64,000 nucleotides of DNA from NCBI GenBank assembly GCA_018136815.1, contig CM030938.1:1400202-1464201 (forward strand), given 5' to 3'. The notes beneath the pieces were generated by a model that was not told where the DNA came from, did not search any database, and saw only the letters and a list, made by a program, of their open reading frames with translations. Source of the stretch: Isochrysis galbana (Eukaryota > Haptophyta > Isochrysidales > Isochrysidaceae). The position numbers and the translations under genes were made by a program. This document shows positions 1 through 13,818 of the stretch, piece by piece. Within the stretch, counting starts at the first letter, position 1. Each line of letters begins with the position of its first letter.

Positions 1-169
1 GGAGCTCGCGCCCCGCCAACATGAGGGGAGTCGTGTGGCAGGTGGCCCTACCGTCCAAGTTGAGGCTCAACGATAATTAGCTATACCTATACCAAAATAG
101 ACGAGAGCAGGGGTGTGACAAAAAAAGGGAACCTCGAGTCGCATCTTCTGAGGCAGAATCTGAGATATG

Positions 170-267
170 AGAGGGACCGACGGGCCTCCCGGGGCGAGAG
201 TTGGAGCCCGGGGGAAAAGCCGTGAGCCCCCCCCCCCCCCCTTGTGAACTAAGTATAAACTTAGTTG
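170..267 (-). repeat. 5' end remnant of hairpin-headed non-LTR element
   Basis: Read on the minus strand, this begins with an almost perfect hairpin at 267-247 (arms AACTAAGT and ACTTAGTT) and then a C/G-homopolymer block. The same head occurs at 44531-44511, where it is the exact end of an element with target duplications, and at 38999-38979. The downstream boundary cannot be set, so this is a truncated copy. Confidence 0.5.
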
Positions 268-1072
268 TGGTCCTCTCTCTCCTAGATTAAAATGTGCTTG
301 CACCTGCGAAAGGCCATTCCCTCATGTCTCATCTTGCCATCTTGGGGTCTAGCCCATAGGCGCCCATATTATTAACTCTCGGCCTGTACCGATTGTTGAT
401 TGTTTGTCGTACGTCGTATGCAATACAAGTGCATGTCGGCAAGTGCATGTCGGAATGCCCGCACTCACGACAAAAATCAAAAGTTACTACTTCTACATGG
501 CACACCACCACGCAACAATAGAAAATATGCTGCCGTTTACCTATGGGCCACGACAAAATTGATCGAGTATTCGTGTCGTAAGCCATCGCCTCATGTAGGC
601 CTGGTCACGTGCCGTCCATGCGCACCGCATATGCGCCAGGGTAGGTGAACGACGGGCAGGCAAGGATGGCGCAAAGAAACGTCGCAAAGTCGCCAAGGCC
701 CATGGTGAATGTTGGCGTGCTTCCGCACCAACGCGATTGCGTTGAGCAGTATCACCTAGCTGGTGAGGAGAGTGGTGGCGTGGTGCATGCATGCATGCCG
801 TTTTCGACTAGGATTCCCAAAACGGCGCCTCGGAGATGGTGGGCAAAACTCGGAAAAGTTGTGGCTTGTGAGTAATGGTCTCATGCGACGCCGCTAGGAG
901 ATGCCGCTCGAGCAAATGCTCGGGAAGTGTCATCAAGTGAAGAGGGCGGCCTGCACGCACCGGGGCAATGCGGCAATGCTGGCATCCCGCCCGACCGATC
1001 GCCGTCCCTCGGGACCGGGAAATTAGGCCCTTGGGCGGCTATCTGGAAGTCGACGGTCAATAGAGGACCAAC
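268..1072. other. intergenic, nothing recognised
   Basis: No open frame here has a recognisable domain, and no RNA gene or repeat structure was seen. It lies downstream of the cyclodeaminase gene that ends at 1073 on the minus strand. Confidence 0.5.
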
Positions 1073-3450
1073 CTAGAGCCGCGAGAGCTTTTGCCAAGCA
1101 ACCTGGCCGATGGCTGCATCTTGGGCGCCGGTTCCAGTGAGGTCGCACACGATGATCTCGTCGCCCTCGCGGCCGGGCTGATAAGGGCGGGGTGTCGCCA
1201 CAAGCGAGGTGGAAGGCAGGGAGTTCATACGACTAGAGGAGGGGCGCATGGCAATGTGGAATGCCGGGGAAGCAGCTGCCTATGGGGCCTGGTGGCACAA
1301 AAACGGCTAGGATGCGCACGCAGTCACCTTGGTTCCATTAACGATGTCTCCCAACTCGGCATGCACGTCGTCGGCGGTCATGACGCCAGCAGCGAGGGCG
1401 GAGCGCAGCTCACCAACCTTCGAGACCTGCAAGGGCCGTCATACGCATGATGGGCACACGTGCCGCGCTAGGTGCGCGCCGTGCCTGCCGTGCTCAATAG
1501 ATGCCTATGATTGCGGAGCCCGCCCACCCATGCCGAGCGCACCTGCCCGACGAGGTCGCACACGTACTTCGAGTTGGCTAACACGTCAACGGGGATTTCC
1601 TGCTTGGTCGGTTGGTCTGAGCCCGAGGCAATGATGGTGGTTCCAGGCTTCAGCCACGAACGGTGAAGGACCTGGAGGAGAGCGTCCGCGCCAATGGTGA
1701 CTCAGGCACAACTAGGTGCGCGAAAGCAAGGGTGACGTAGGCCCCCCCGCATCCGAGCGAGGTGCGCTCCACACCTCCGACGACCCGGGAGTCTGCGTGA
1801 AGATGACGTTGGAGGTCCGACACAACTCTTGCGCCGAGTTGACCTTCGTGAACTTGCAACCAAGCTCTTCCTGCAAAGAAGAAGGCGCAAAGACCTCCGA
1901 ACGGTAAGCGTGCGCGGCAGCAACGCATTCCCTATGATGACCATCTCTCTGAAAAGCGCAAAACGATGGGCGGCCGCGCACGAAGCGGCGGAGGGACAGC
2001 TTGTGCAAAAGCAAAAGGACGACTGCCCGGCCATCACCTCCATCTCAGCGCAAAATTCGTCGGCGCCTGCCATAGCGTAGGCGTATCCACGGAATCCTGG
2101 ACGCACGACGGCAGTGGCGCGAGCCATAACCTGCAGGCGTAGGGCGCCAGACGGATGTCTTGACAGTGTGGGATAACTTGCACTTGAACGGGTTGTCGCG
2201 GCGGAAGCATATGCCGAGGCGGCGTGACAAGCCACATGCACCTTCGCGATGGCACCGCAACCGATGAAGCCAATCTTAGTGTCGGAGGGCTTAGTGAGAT
2301 GCTTGACCGACACGGCCCCCGCCGCGCCCGTGCGCAGGTCGGTGAGGTATCGGTTCTCCTGCGACCAGCAGCTTAGAAAGCAATCAAGAGCGAGAACAAA
2401 AAGGTGTGCGCCAAACATTATCCTCATACCCGGTCGTGTCAACCGCTACCAGGGGCGAAAGCACCCACATAGGACAAACCCCTCACAGCCAAGCGGTGTG
2501 ATAAGGAAGGACCCATGCCGTGCCAGAATGCTGCGTGGAGGGCGATGAGCACCTGCATAACAGCCAGAGGCGCTCCGGTCTCGGCGTTCATGGTGACAAA
2601 GATGCCACCACCCGGCGGCATTCCCTTGGAAAGATTCTTGTAGAAGGAGACGCACGCGAGCTTCACAGTCCATGTCGGTTCGCCTGAGGTGGCCATGCAA
2701 GGCGGCTAATCATATTCTCCATAGTTGGGGCCAAGTATGCAACCTGATCCTGCCCGGCTGTGTCGCCAATCGACGTGCTTGGCGCACCAGAAACATAGCC
2801 TCCCTTAATGTGGCAGTCGCCAGGGCCGTATTTGGCGGACTCGTCGATTCCAATGTGCATCGGGAATGGCACGTCCACCTGATAAAGCAATTGCCAACGC
2901 TCGGTGAGAGGACGACAGTCGGCCCTGCCGCCACACAATCGCTGTCACTGTATGCGCCTCAGTATCAATTCATCTCCCTTCCAAGTATACTTTTGCGTGT
3001 CCATCGAGACTGCCACTCATCTCCTCTGCGTATTCACCTTTCCTCTGGCGAGCATTCCAAACGCAGCCTCCACCGATTCGATGGCATCTGCGACATGCAC
3101 ATTGGCCTTGATGGTCTCATAATCGAAGAGCTTGGGCGGCGGGATGCCGCCGGCTGCCAGCGGAGGCGCAACGCGCAACGCATCCGCCTTGGCAAGCATA
3201 AGCCGCGCATGGCCCGGTCGGATGCGGAGCTGCATCAGCTCTTCCTCGCTTGCCATCGCCAGGGCAGCGGGTGAGTCAAAGCCGTTGTCAAAGAGCGCGT
3301 GCACGTACGAGTCGGCCACGTCCTTACGCAGGCCGACGGCCTCGGTGCACCATAAGGAAAGCTCAGAAGCAGTCGCCTGGACGCGTAGGGAAGGGGATGG
3401 AGCAGAGAAGTCTTTGGCAGGATTTCGCTGCGTTGCCGCCACCGAAGGCG
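1073..3450 (-). CDS. SAM-domain / ornithine cyclodeaminase (mu-crystallin family) fusion
   Basis: Multi-exon gene. From the first recognised exon: 3450(approx)-3038, 2878-2788, 2683-2553, 2358-2242, 2130-2038, 1894-1775, 1671-1543, 1426-1328, 1177-1073. Every junction is GT-AG and the phases close perfectly, with a TAG stop at 1073-1075. The first exon encodes a SAM-like helical domain (WCTEAVGL through LRIRPGHARLMLAKA). The rest is the NAD(P)-binding ornithine cyclodeaminase/mu-crystallin fold: ENRYLTDLRTGAAGAV substrate-side motif, Rossmann strand KIGFIGCGAIAK, then IIASGSDQPTKQE and the C-terminal DLTGTGAQDAAIGQVAW. Family members act on amino acids or imines (ornithine to proline, ketimine reduction); the substrate here cannot be told. 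The open frame runs up to 3613 with no ATG, so a 5' exon is probably missing from this model. The upper bound is approximate. Confidence 0.85.
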
Positions 3451-3639
3451 AAGAAGAGACGGCGTCACCAAGACGTGCAGATGGCGATAAAGTACTGTAG
3501 AGCCCCCATCTAATATGCAGTCGACAGCACTTGTCTGGCGTGCTGCCTCTTCCCCGCCCCACAGACCTCCCGGTACCCCGCCCTGGCCTTCCCCAGCCAT
3601 GTGCGAACTCCACAATGTCCGTTGAGTGCGCAGGGTCTT

Positions 3640-4690
<1,051 letters not shown>

Positions 4691-4889
4691 AGTTATAGGA
4701 AGACCAAAGAGAGGAGAAAAAAGGGGAGGGGGGGGAGTGGAAGAGAAAAAATCCGAGAGGAAGATGATGAAGCGTTTAGTAGTAATTCCAAATATAGGAG
4801 CACGCGAGATTCCGCCCAGAGGAGAAAAAGCACGAGTAAAATTCTGTTTCTACGACTACGAGTACTCGGTGTCCACTCCATTCCTGACA

Positions 4890-7065
4890 CCCTAGTCCTC
4901 CCCGTCAGCAGAGGTAGGCGGGCAGGCGGGCTTGAGCGAGGGCGAGGGCGGCGGCGAGAGCGACATCGAGCGAGCAGCGAGAGGCGAGGGTGAGTGTGAG
5001 GAGGGCTGTGATGGCAGGGGCTGGCGAGGCGAGGCGAGACTGTAGGGTATGAGTGTTACGAGAGCGAGAGCGACGAGAGCGAGAGCGACGGATGACGACT
5101 GACGACAGGACGACGGACAAAGACACCCAGGAAAACACTCCGACTCTCGCCCCACGACTTTTTCACATAACTCGACTGAATTCAAACCCAAACACTCCGG
5201 CCAGACGACGACGGACGACGATCAGAAGGCGATTTGTCGGCGATCCCGTCTGGAAGGGGAATCGCACCATAACGGAAACGAGGGGCAATCTTGCCGCACA
5301 AGATTCCAACAGACTTACCGAATAAGACAAGAGAAGTGCGGTGTGCCTAAGGGGGAGATGCGATGAGATTGCAAATTAAACCTGATTGCAATCACTGAAG
5401 TAGATAGAGAAACGCGGAGAAGATAGATAGCGAATTAAACCTATTTGCGAAGCACCTAGGATGAAGGAAGGTAGGGAAACTTCCCTTCTCTTCGAGGGAA
5501 AGAGAGAGGGCGCTCCACAACCCAAGACCCTATGCGTCCAAGCGAAGCTTTTGACCGAGAACGAGAACGAGAGAATTATAACGCTAAATGCCGAACGACG
5601 AAGAGAAGAGAGAAGCCTAACGAGTGTCGACTCGCGAATGCGACAAGGGTAGCTAAATCTCCCAATTGAAACCACAGCGGATATCAATAAAGATCCTACG
5701 TTATATACAAGAGGGAAACCCTAGTCGAAACTAGATCAAGGGACGAGCCACCGTCTCCCGCCCCCTTCTCTCCAACTCCCGGCCGAAGCAGCGCGCGCGG
5801 CCTCCCTGGAACCAGCTTCTCCGCTAAAGAGGGAACTGGGGAAGGGGGAGGGGGTTGTTAGGGGTTAAGGTTGGGTAGTAGGGAGGTACATAAGCACACT
5901 GCCTCAAGCCGCACGAGTAGCGGGGATTTTTAAGAAGAATTTTTTTCCTGTGCGTTCCGTGATACGGATACGTAAGTACGTAAGACGTAAGTGTGGAGAG
6001 TGTTGACGTGAGTGTGGTGCCGTGTCGTCAGTCCATTGGACTTTATCAGTCTGTCGTCTGTCGTTCTTCGTTCGTCGCTCTCGTTCTCGTTCTCGTTCCC
6101 GTTCTCATCCCTCGTTCTCAACACTCTATCAGTCAGTAACAAACCCCTTCACCACTTCCATAGCCTCAGCCTATCCACCGCCAATCGCCCAACCATGTCC
6201 GCTCCGTCGTCGCGCCCGCCCTCGCTCAAGCCCGTCCTCCCGCCTTCCTCTGCTGAGGAGGTGGTCCAGCGTCCAGCCCGCCATTCCATCACTCCCGGCC
6301 GTCTCCGCCGCGCCTCCCGCTCCCGCTCCCCTCTCTCTCCTTGCTCGCCCTCGCCTCTCACCACTCGCTCGATGTCGCTTTCGCCGCCGTCCTCGCCCTC
6401 GCTCAAGCCCGCCTGCCCGCCTTCCTATGCTAACGGGCTCCAGCCCGTCAGCGTCTCCGAAGTCGTCTCCTCCGCTCCTCCGCCGCGCCTGCCGCCGGAA
6501 TCGCTCCCTCCTCGTTGACCGAAGACCTAATGGGTCTGCCCAAATCGTCAAAAAGGTACCCCACTCGCCACTCGCCACTCGGTGCGCGAGAGGCGTGGAA
6601 GCGCCATGGCCTTCGAGAGCGTGCGCAGGACATCACCGTCTGCGTATCGCGCTGAAGCTGGTGCTGGTGCACCTCGTTCGTCGTTCGTGATCCCAACCAA
6701 CTCCGAGAAGGCATGTGCTCAAGCAGCTCCGCCGGCAGCGGCAGCGGCCAACCCCGCGGCAAATCTGCAAACAACAAACAATAACAGACTGCTGTAGCAC
6801 AACGACTAGTTTGCACTCATCACGCACAGCCACAAAGCGGCGCACACGGGCGCGGACGCGCGCAGGCGCACCCTTTCTTTCTCGCGCCCCTGGTCGAAGC
6901 AGCGCGCGCACAACCCAACAGAGACTAGAGAGACTCCGCGCCTTCATGAGCTTGGGTGGGGGGAAGGGCTGTTGGTAGGTTAAGGAGGGCAGTAGGTAGT
7001 TTGACTTGCACTCAGCCTCATACCGTGCAAGTAGGGGTAGCGGTGAGCTTATGTAAAGACTTTTT
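4890..7065. repeat. low-complexity repeat complex with inverted and direct internal copies
   Basis: About 4892-5140 (minus) and about 6040-6430 (plus) are diverged inverted copies: both encode an Arg-Ser run and then the phrase RSMSLSPP.SPSLKPACPP. About 5775-5945 and about 6885-7065 are diverged direct copies; both carry a GAAGCAGCGCGCGC block, then a G-rich stretch with GTTAAGG/GGTTAAGG and a TAGTAGG/AGTAGG block. No transposase or RT is visible. It may be a nonautonomous mobile element or an expanded local duplication. Small open frames inside are not supported as genes. Confidence 0.4.
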
Positions 7066-7749
7066 GTAAGGAAAAACGATAGAACATGTTACATCAACTA
7101 GGCATCGAAGGCAAAGAGGGACGAAGCCTAGGGCGATAGGCGGGACTATGGCGTGGCGTCCTACAGTCAAAGCGGTTGAGGCTGGCAGACATGTCCAAAT
7201 GCGCACCGTGGCTACCCACTCTCTTGTGCCCATTGCATACATCTCAGACGCGGGTAGCAAGAGGGCTAGATGTGTGCGTATGTACACCATACACTCGTCT
7301 GCCGCACACAAGGGACGGGAGCGTCAACTGCGCCACGTTAGCTGTCTCGAAACAAATGTAACCAGCAACGGCCAGTCCCAATCTTTCGGCGGTATCCTTC
7401 TTTGAACTAAATTCGCTAGGACAAGCCGCAACCAACTGCGTCTAGCACCGCAGTTGTGCGGGGCCTTGCATCACTCCGACGGATGACGATTGATGGGGCG
7501 ATGACAGCGGCGCGCCAGTGAGATGCCGGAAAGCGTTTAGTCGAATTGCAAAGTGAATGCACTGAAAAGGCTACAAATCCAGGTTTGACGCCCTATGGGC
7601 TTCGCTGGATCAAAATCATGCTCATATTGAACACGCCAAAAAGCGATCGCCTTTCTTCATTAGGTGCCTGGGCCGGCAAATGCAACTGCAAGCGCGAGCG
7701 CGGTAGCCGCGTAAGAGGAGCCGCGGAGCTTAGTGCGCATACTTCGCAA

Positions 7750-8578
7750 TTACATCTTACGCCTGCCAAGACGGTGGTAGAAGATTGCCTGCGGCGCATC
7801 GCGGTCAAAGTGTGCGCGTTTTGGCGCGTACATGCCGCGCCCGCGCTTGCCACGCCGCGGCTCTGCGTGTGTTTTGACGCCTGGTAGCATGAGCTCCAGG
7901 GCTCGGGGGACCGGGGCCTCCTCCTCCACATGTTCTTTGCGCGGCGTGAGCTGCCGACGACGCAGGGCCGCGTGGCGGAGCTTCTTCTGCTGGCTCTCAG
8001 GTTGCATGGCGGAGACCAAGACCTCAGCAACGGCGGGCCAGTCTTCGATTGGGAAAACAGTACCTGCGCAGCGGGCCAGGCAGAGTCAGGTGGGCGCAGC
8101 GAGGTAAATAAGAGGAAGAGGACGTCGTCAGTGAACATCGGCGCTCACCGGAACAGATCTCGGAGACGCTCCAGGCGGTCTTTCCGCCATGCGTCTTGAC
8201 AAGCTCATGGCGCGCCTCAGTCTCCGCGATCTCCATCTCCATGGCGATGACACAGCCGCACACGCCAAACTGGCGCGCCACGTCGGAGGTTCGGGCGAAG
8301 CAGTAGCCCTTGCAGACCGTGCAGTTTGCGTGAAGCGGTACCCACGTGGTGGCGACCTCGAACTCGATGCAGTCTGCAAAGAGGTGAAGCATGTCGGCCT
8401 TACTCACGTCCGACGACTCGAGGTGTGCGGCGTACACGCCATCTATCAGCCGCGCCTTCTTCTTCTTGGGGCTGTCGTTGACCCAAGAGCGGCGGATCGT
8501 CAGCTCCTCTGAGGTCGAGCCTGGCGAGAGCTGCCCCTCATCAAGCACAGTGGGCTTGTTGTTGAACCAGCGCTCCAT
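7750..8578 (-). CDS. hypothetical protein, two exons
   Basis: Exons 8578-8149 and 8063-7750 flank an 85-bp GT-AG intron (8148-8064). The phase closes and gives a 247-residue protein ending IFYHRLGRRKM. I do not recognise the family. The N-terminal half is acidic/basic with a KKKK cluster. The middle has a cysteine-rich patch (HANCTVCKGYCFARTS, then FGVCGCVIAMEMEIAE) that could bind metal. The C-terminal part after the intron is Arg/Lys-rich and charged. The start at 8578 is the first ATG; the frame is open further upstream and a pyrimidine-rich stretch precedes it, so a 5' exon is possible. The clean intron and non-repetitive composition argue for a real gene. Confidence 0.6.
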
Positions 8579-8654
8579 GAGCTTCAAGTGGTGGCGGAAG
8601 GGGTAGGTGGGGGAGTGAGAGAGGAGGTTGGCGTCAGCCGGGCGTATCGTTCCC

Positions 8655-9910
<1,256 letters not shown>

Positions 9911-10194
9911 ACGCATACAGATTCGCTTAGAACGAGACACACAGCGGAGAAAGACACCGAAACTGGACGCAGAGAGGAAGTCCCCGCAGCCTCTCCCCCC
10001 GTCCACTTACAGTAGTAATACGCTTCTTATCCACACCGCAATCTCTCCATAAAGACTCTGCAGGGAGCGCGGCGTCCAGGAGAAGGAGAGGGGGAAGAAG
10101 GGTCGTCACATTTCTCTCCCTTCTTGTTGAATGATCTTCTTCTCTTTGTGACTTGAGTAGAGGGAGAGAAGAGAGAGATAAGGGCAGTCCGTGG

Positions 10195-10228
10195 ATTTGA
10201 GAGGGAGAGAGGGGAGGGGGGGGGGGGG

Positions 10229-10267
<39 letters not shown>

Positions 10268-10299
10268 AGAGAGAGAGAGAGGAGAGAGAGAGAGAGAAC

Positions 10300-10351
<52 letters not shown>

Positions 10352-10420
10352 AGAGAGAGAAGAGAGAGAGAGGAGAGAGAGAGAGGAGAGAGAGAGAGGA
10401 GAGAGAGAGAGCGGCCTCGC
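10195..10420. repeat. (GA)n microsatellite
   Basis: Nearly continuous GA dinucleotides with occasional GAGAGGAG interruptions and a G homopolymer at its left end. No gene is supported between it and the piggyBac remnant at 11.5 kb. Confidence 0.95.
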
Positions 10421-10429
10421 GGGGTGAAA

Positions 10430-11500
10430 CGGAAGGGAGAGAAGAGGAGAGAAGATCTTCGAGAAAGTAGAGCGTCGATATTTTTTTGTACTCTGGGTGG
10501 TGGGGCGCTCCCCTTTTTAACTGACGCGCGCCGTTTGTTACAAAAAATTAGACAACATGGATACACGGGCCCCTACTGCTTTTTATTTAACCACTCTTTT
10601 CCACTTCTCCTGGCCCTGGGGAGTGGCAGTCCAAGGATTCCCCAGGGTCCCCCTGCCCCCGACATCTGCCTATCTGCCTACGTCTCTTGTCTCTTGTAGT
10701 TGAGGATGGCATGTGGCATGGACATGGACATGGTGACTTCGAAGTCAGACTTCGTTGGGTAGTACTAGTACTAGTAGGGCGGTCAGCGGTCAAACAGGGT
10801 TTTTATTAGGGGTAAGGGGTAAGAAAATGACCATCTCAGGGTTGAGAAAGTTTGAGATTCGGTAGAAAGTTGCATACACAAGCAACAAACAAGCACATAT
10901 TCGGGACCCATTACGGTTAAAATGTTTTGTGCTACAATGTACCCCCCTGACTGGGGTACGAAATCCATGGAATTATCGTACCCCTCTACTGGATTTCCCC
11001 GCCATGGCGGCCCTCTCGGCCCAACGGTGGGCACCCGTTGCCCGAAATCGGTGCGCAGCCCTCGGGCATCGGGCATAGTGTCCCCTCAGTCCATCTGGCC
11101 GCGGAGGTTCGGAGCTCACCCATTGAGTCCCGTCAGAGCCGCCCAAAGTCGGGCACTCTGAGTGAGGTCCTCCATTGCTCCTCCCCCTCCCACGCGCGGA
11201 CCCTCCGTCGTGAGCCGTCGCACGATGCCCGACACGCCTACGGGAGTACCTCCCAGCTGACCCATGTCGCGGGCCACCACATGTCTGCTAAGGTACCAAT
11301 CATGCGACGACCAGAGCTCAGCCCACTCACAACCACTCGAACGACATGCCGAGACAGGTGCGCACGTGCGCCGCAGGCGCGCACAGGAGCCACAATTTCA
11401 CTCCAGACCACATGAGCAACGTCTTTGGCGCAACCGCACATTGCGAGCCAGACTAACCTTGCCTACCACACCTCTTGCACAACACACAACACAGACGTAT
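10430..11500. other. intergenic, no gene recognised
   Basis: Mixed-composition sequence with a short GTACTAGTACTAG repeat near 10764. The part after about 10,900 may be 5' sequence of the piggyBac-like element, but no terminal inverted repeat or TTAA pair could be identified. Confidence 0.4.
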
Positions 11501-11503
11501 GAT

Positions 11504-12545
11504 GAAATCAGCGCGATCCTCAAAAGTCTCACGTCCATCAAGAACGTGGTATTGCGCGTCAAGGCCGAGGCCTTTGGCACGGCTTGGGCATCCAGAAACT
11601 CAGTGCAGCCGAAGTACGAGGGCGTGATCCAAAAGTGGGTGAATGCCAAGGAGAAGACCGAGCTCATGGTGCTGTGGGAGGGAAGCGCACGGAATCAGCG
11701 GACCGAGCTTAAGATGTTGGACACCGATGCACAGGGCAACAATCTCGAGCTCGAGCTTCTTCCCTACCAAGATGGGCGAGCTGCTCCTACTCTCCAGCCT
11801 CCTCGACCTGCCTGCACGCCTGGCAGCACCAACACCAGCCGCGACAACGACGACTCGCAGATCAGAAGTGGAGGATTCGGACTATGAAGAGACCGACAAG
11901 TCTGCGCCCACCACGGTCACCTGGGGCGACGACGTCACGTGGACGTTGCGCCCTCCCGAGTACATCAAAACGGACCAGCGCACAGAGCCACGCGTTAAGC
12001 CAACGCTCAACAAAGGTGACGAGCCCATCGATACTATCGACAAGCTCTTCACCTTTCTCCTCCCGGACTGCATGTTCGCAAACACCGTCGCTAGAACAAA
12101 TCCCAAGCTTCACGGCCTCAAGCCCGAAGACAAGAAGACAAGAAGACCACTCAGGGTGAGATTCTCCAGTGGATGGGCTACGCCGTTGCCGTCTCCATCC
12201 ACTCCGGCATCCCGCTCGAGAAGATGTGGTCCGACACGCCGCAGCCGGAGTCACTCGTTCCGCCACCGATGCTGGGGCGCCACGGCATGAGCTTCCGCCG
12301 TTTCTGCCGCCTTCGCACGGTTATGACTTTTGGGCCTGAGGACGAGCTCGCTCTGGCCGCCGACCCCTGGGCGTTCGTGCGTCCGCTTGTCAACGACTTC
12401 AATAGCGCAATAGCGCCTGCGTGGCCAAAATCAACGCGGGTTGGCTTCTCAGCATCGACGAGTCGATGTGCGCATGGCGTGGCAAAGAATGCATAGGCGA
12501 TCCAAGATTGTGCCCAAAGGTGAGCTGGGTGCCACGCAAGCCCGA
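11504..12545 (+). pseudogene. piggyBac-type transposase, frameshifted
   Basis: Three reading frames together give a piggyBac (DDE_Tnp_1_7) transposase N-terminal half. About 11504-11790 carries a conserved N-terminal domain (KYEGVIQKWVNAKEKTELMV). About 11860-12145 carries TWGDDVTW, then DTIDKLFTFLLPDCMFANTV. About 12146-12408 carries MGYAVAVSIHSGIPLEKMWS and RRFCRLRTVM. From 12417, the first catalytic aspartate region reads SIDESMCAWRGK, followed by VSWVPRKPEPLGA, the hallmark block of the family. Two of the frame breaks are 8-bp tandem duplications (12130-12145 and 12401-12416). Homology stops at about 12545, where a C/T-rich stretch begins; the later catalytic residues are missing. The copy cannot encode an active transposase. 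Confidence 0.85.
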
Positions 12546-13818
12546 GCCGCTTGGCGCCACCCCTCCCCCCCCCTCACACCCTCCTCTCTCTCCTGTCGCC
12601 AACACTCAGGATTCCACGATGGGAGGACTGTCAGCAAGCGGCACAAAGGAGGATCCAATTCTGGTGGTCTTCACATATATTGGTGCCAATCTTACTGAGG
12701 ATGATACTGGTGTGAGGCTTGCATTCATGGTGCAGCTTTCTGCAGCACGCAGTGTAGCGCGCTGCACCCATGCCCATGTGCTTGTGCCGCACAAATGTAG
12801 GCCCAGCCAAATGATTCCATGCCATGACTGGTTGATAGGTGGCATCGGTGCAAAGGCTCAACCAGTCATCGCATGGGATCCACATAGTCGCTTTTTAGAA
12901 GCATGGGACTGTTGGCAGAGAAACGTACTCCGCGGAGAGCTGGCATGCAGTCAGGCAGGGCGCGCGCACCGTGGATGTCAATTCTATGGCTGTTGATGTG
13001 GGAGTATGCACGAGCCTACCCATCGTTTAATGATGACAGAATATATTGTTGTTGCTTTGGCGTCTCCGAGGTACCGTTAGGTCGTGGTGGGCATCCTTCA
13101 TCCTTCTCTTTAAGGCCGCTAAAATTGTCCGTACGAAAGCGGTGCGCATGTTAGTAGCAGTTATAAATTAGTGTTTGACTGCCCTACAAGTGGGGGTCAA
13201 TGGGGGCCTCGGGCCCCCCTCACTCCATGGCGGACCCCCTCCGGGTTGGGCCCGTACAACCAACCTCCCTGCATTCCTTTACATTCGGTATCCGAGGTGT
13301 AGCCCCGCGCCCCGCGAGCACGTTCGTACTACGTCGGGCCTGGCGTAAGTAAGGGGTGGGTGCGGGGGCGGGCCTGTTGGTGCTCTCTTACCCGTTTCAC
13401 TCGGATTTTCGTCCTAGCCGGGCCTCTACCCCTACCACGGCTTGCGCGGCCTTTGCAGACACGGTGCTGGCAAAACTTGAGCTGTGCCACGCTCGCTTAC
13501 GCTTAACGACAGGATGTGAGTGGCTTTCTGCGTTTTGCAGTGAGACCAATCAAGCCGTTCGAGGGCCTCCATGCCTCTTTTCCGTAGCCATAGCGCTACG
13601 CCATTGCGCGCGCAGCAAGCGAACTACCAAGCGCCAACTTGGATAGAGCGTCGCTCTAGATCCAGATCTAGGCGGCCAAGCATCCACCCAAGTGCACCTG
13701 GTCCTGCCGACCTGAAAAGCCGAGGTTGTGGTCGCCCCGCCGTCTCTTCCCCTTATCCTCCCCTCACACCGCTGCTACTGTACAGTTGTTGACGTGCAAG
13801 AAGCCGTGCGGCCTCTTT
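12546..13818. other. unassigned sequence between piggyBac remnant and F-box/WD40 gene
   Basis: Starts with a pyrimidine-rich segment ending CAACACTCAG, then about 400 bp of mixed sequence open in one frame (to 12996) without a recognised domain. The rest is GC-rich noncoding sequence. Nothing supported as a gene. Confidence 0.4.

Noticed and set aside
1091-1634. Plus-strand frames over the 3' exons of the cyclodeaminase gene
   Set aside because: Antisense shadows: the minus strand gives a continuous spliced enzyme with matching phases.
12606-12996. Open frame after the piggyBac remnant
   Set aside because: It does not match the expected later part of a piggyBac transposase or any family I recognise; treated as unassigned.
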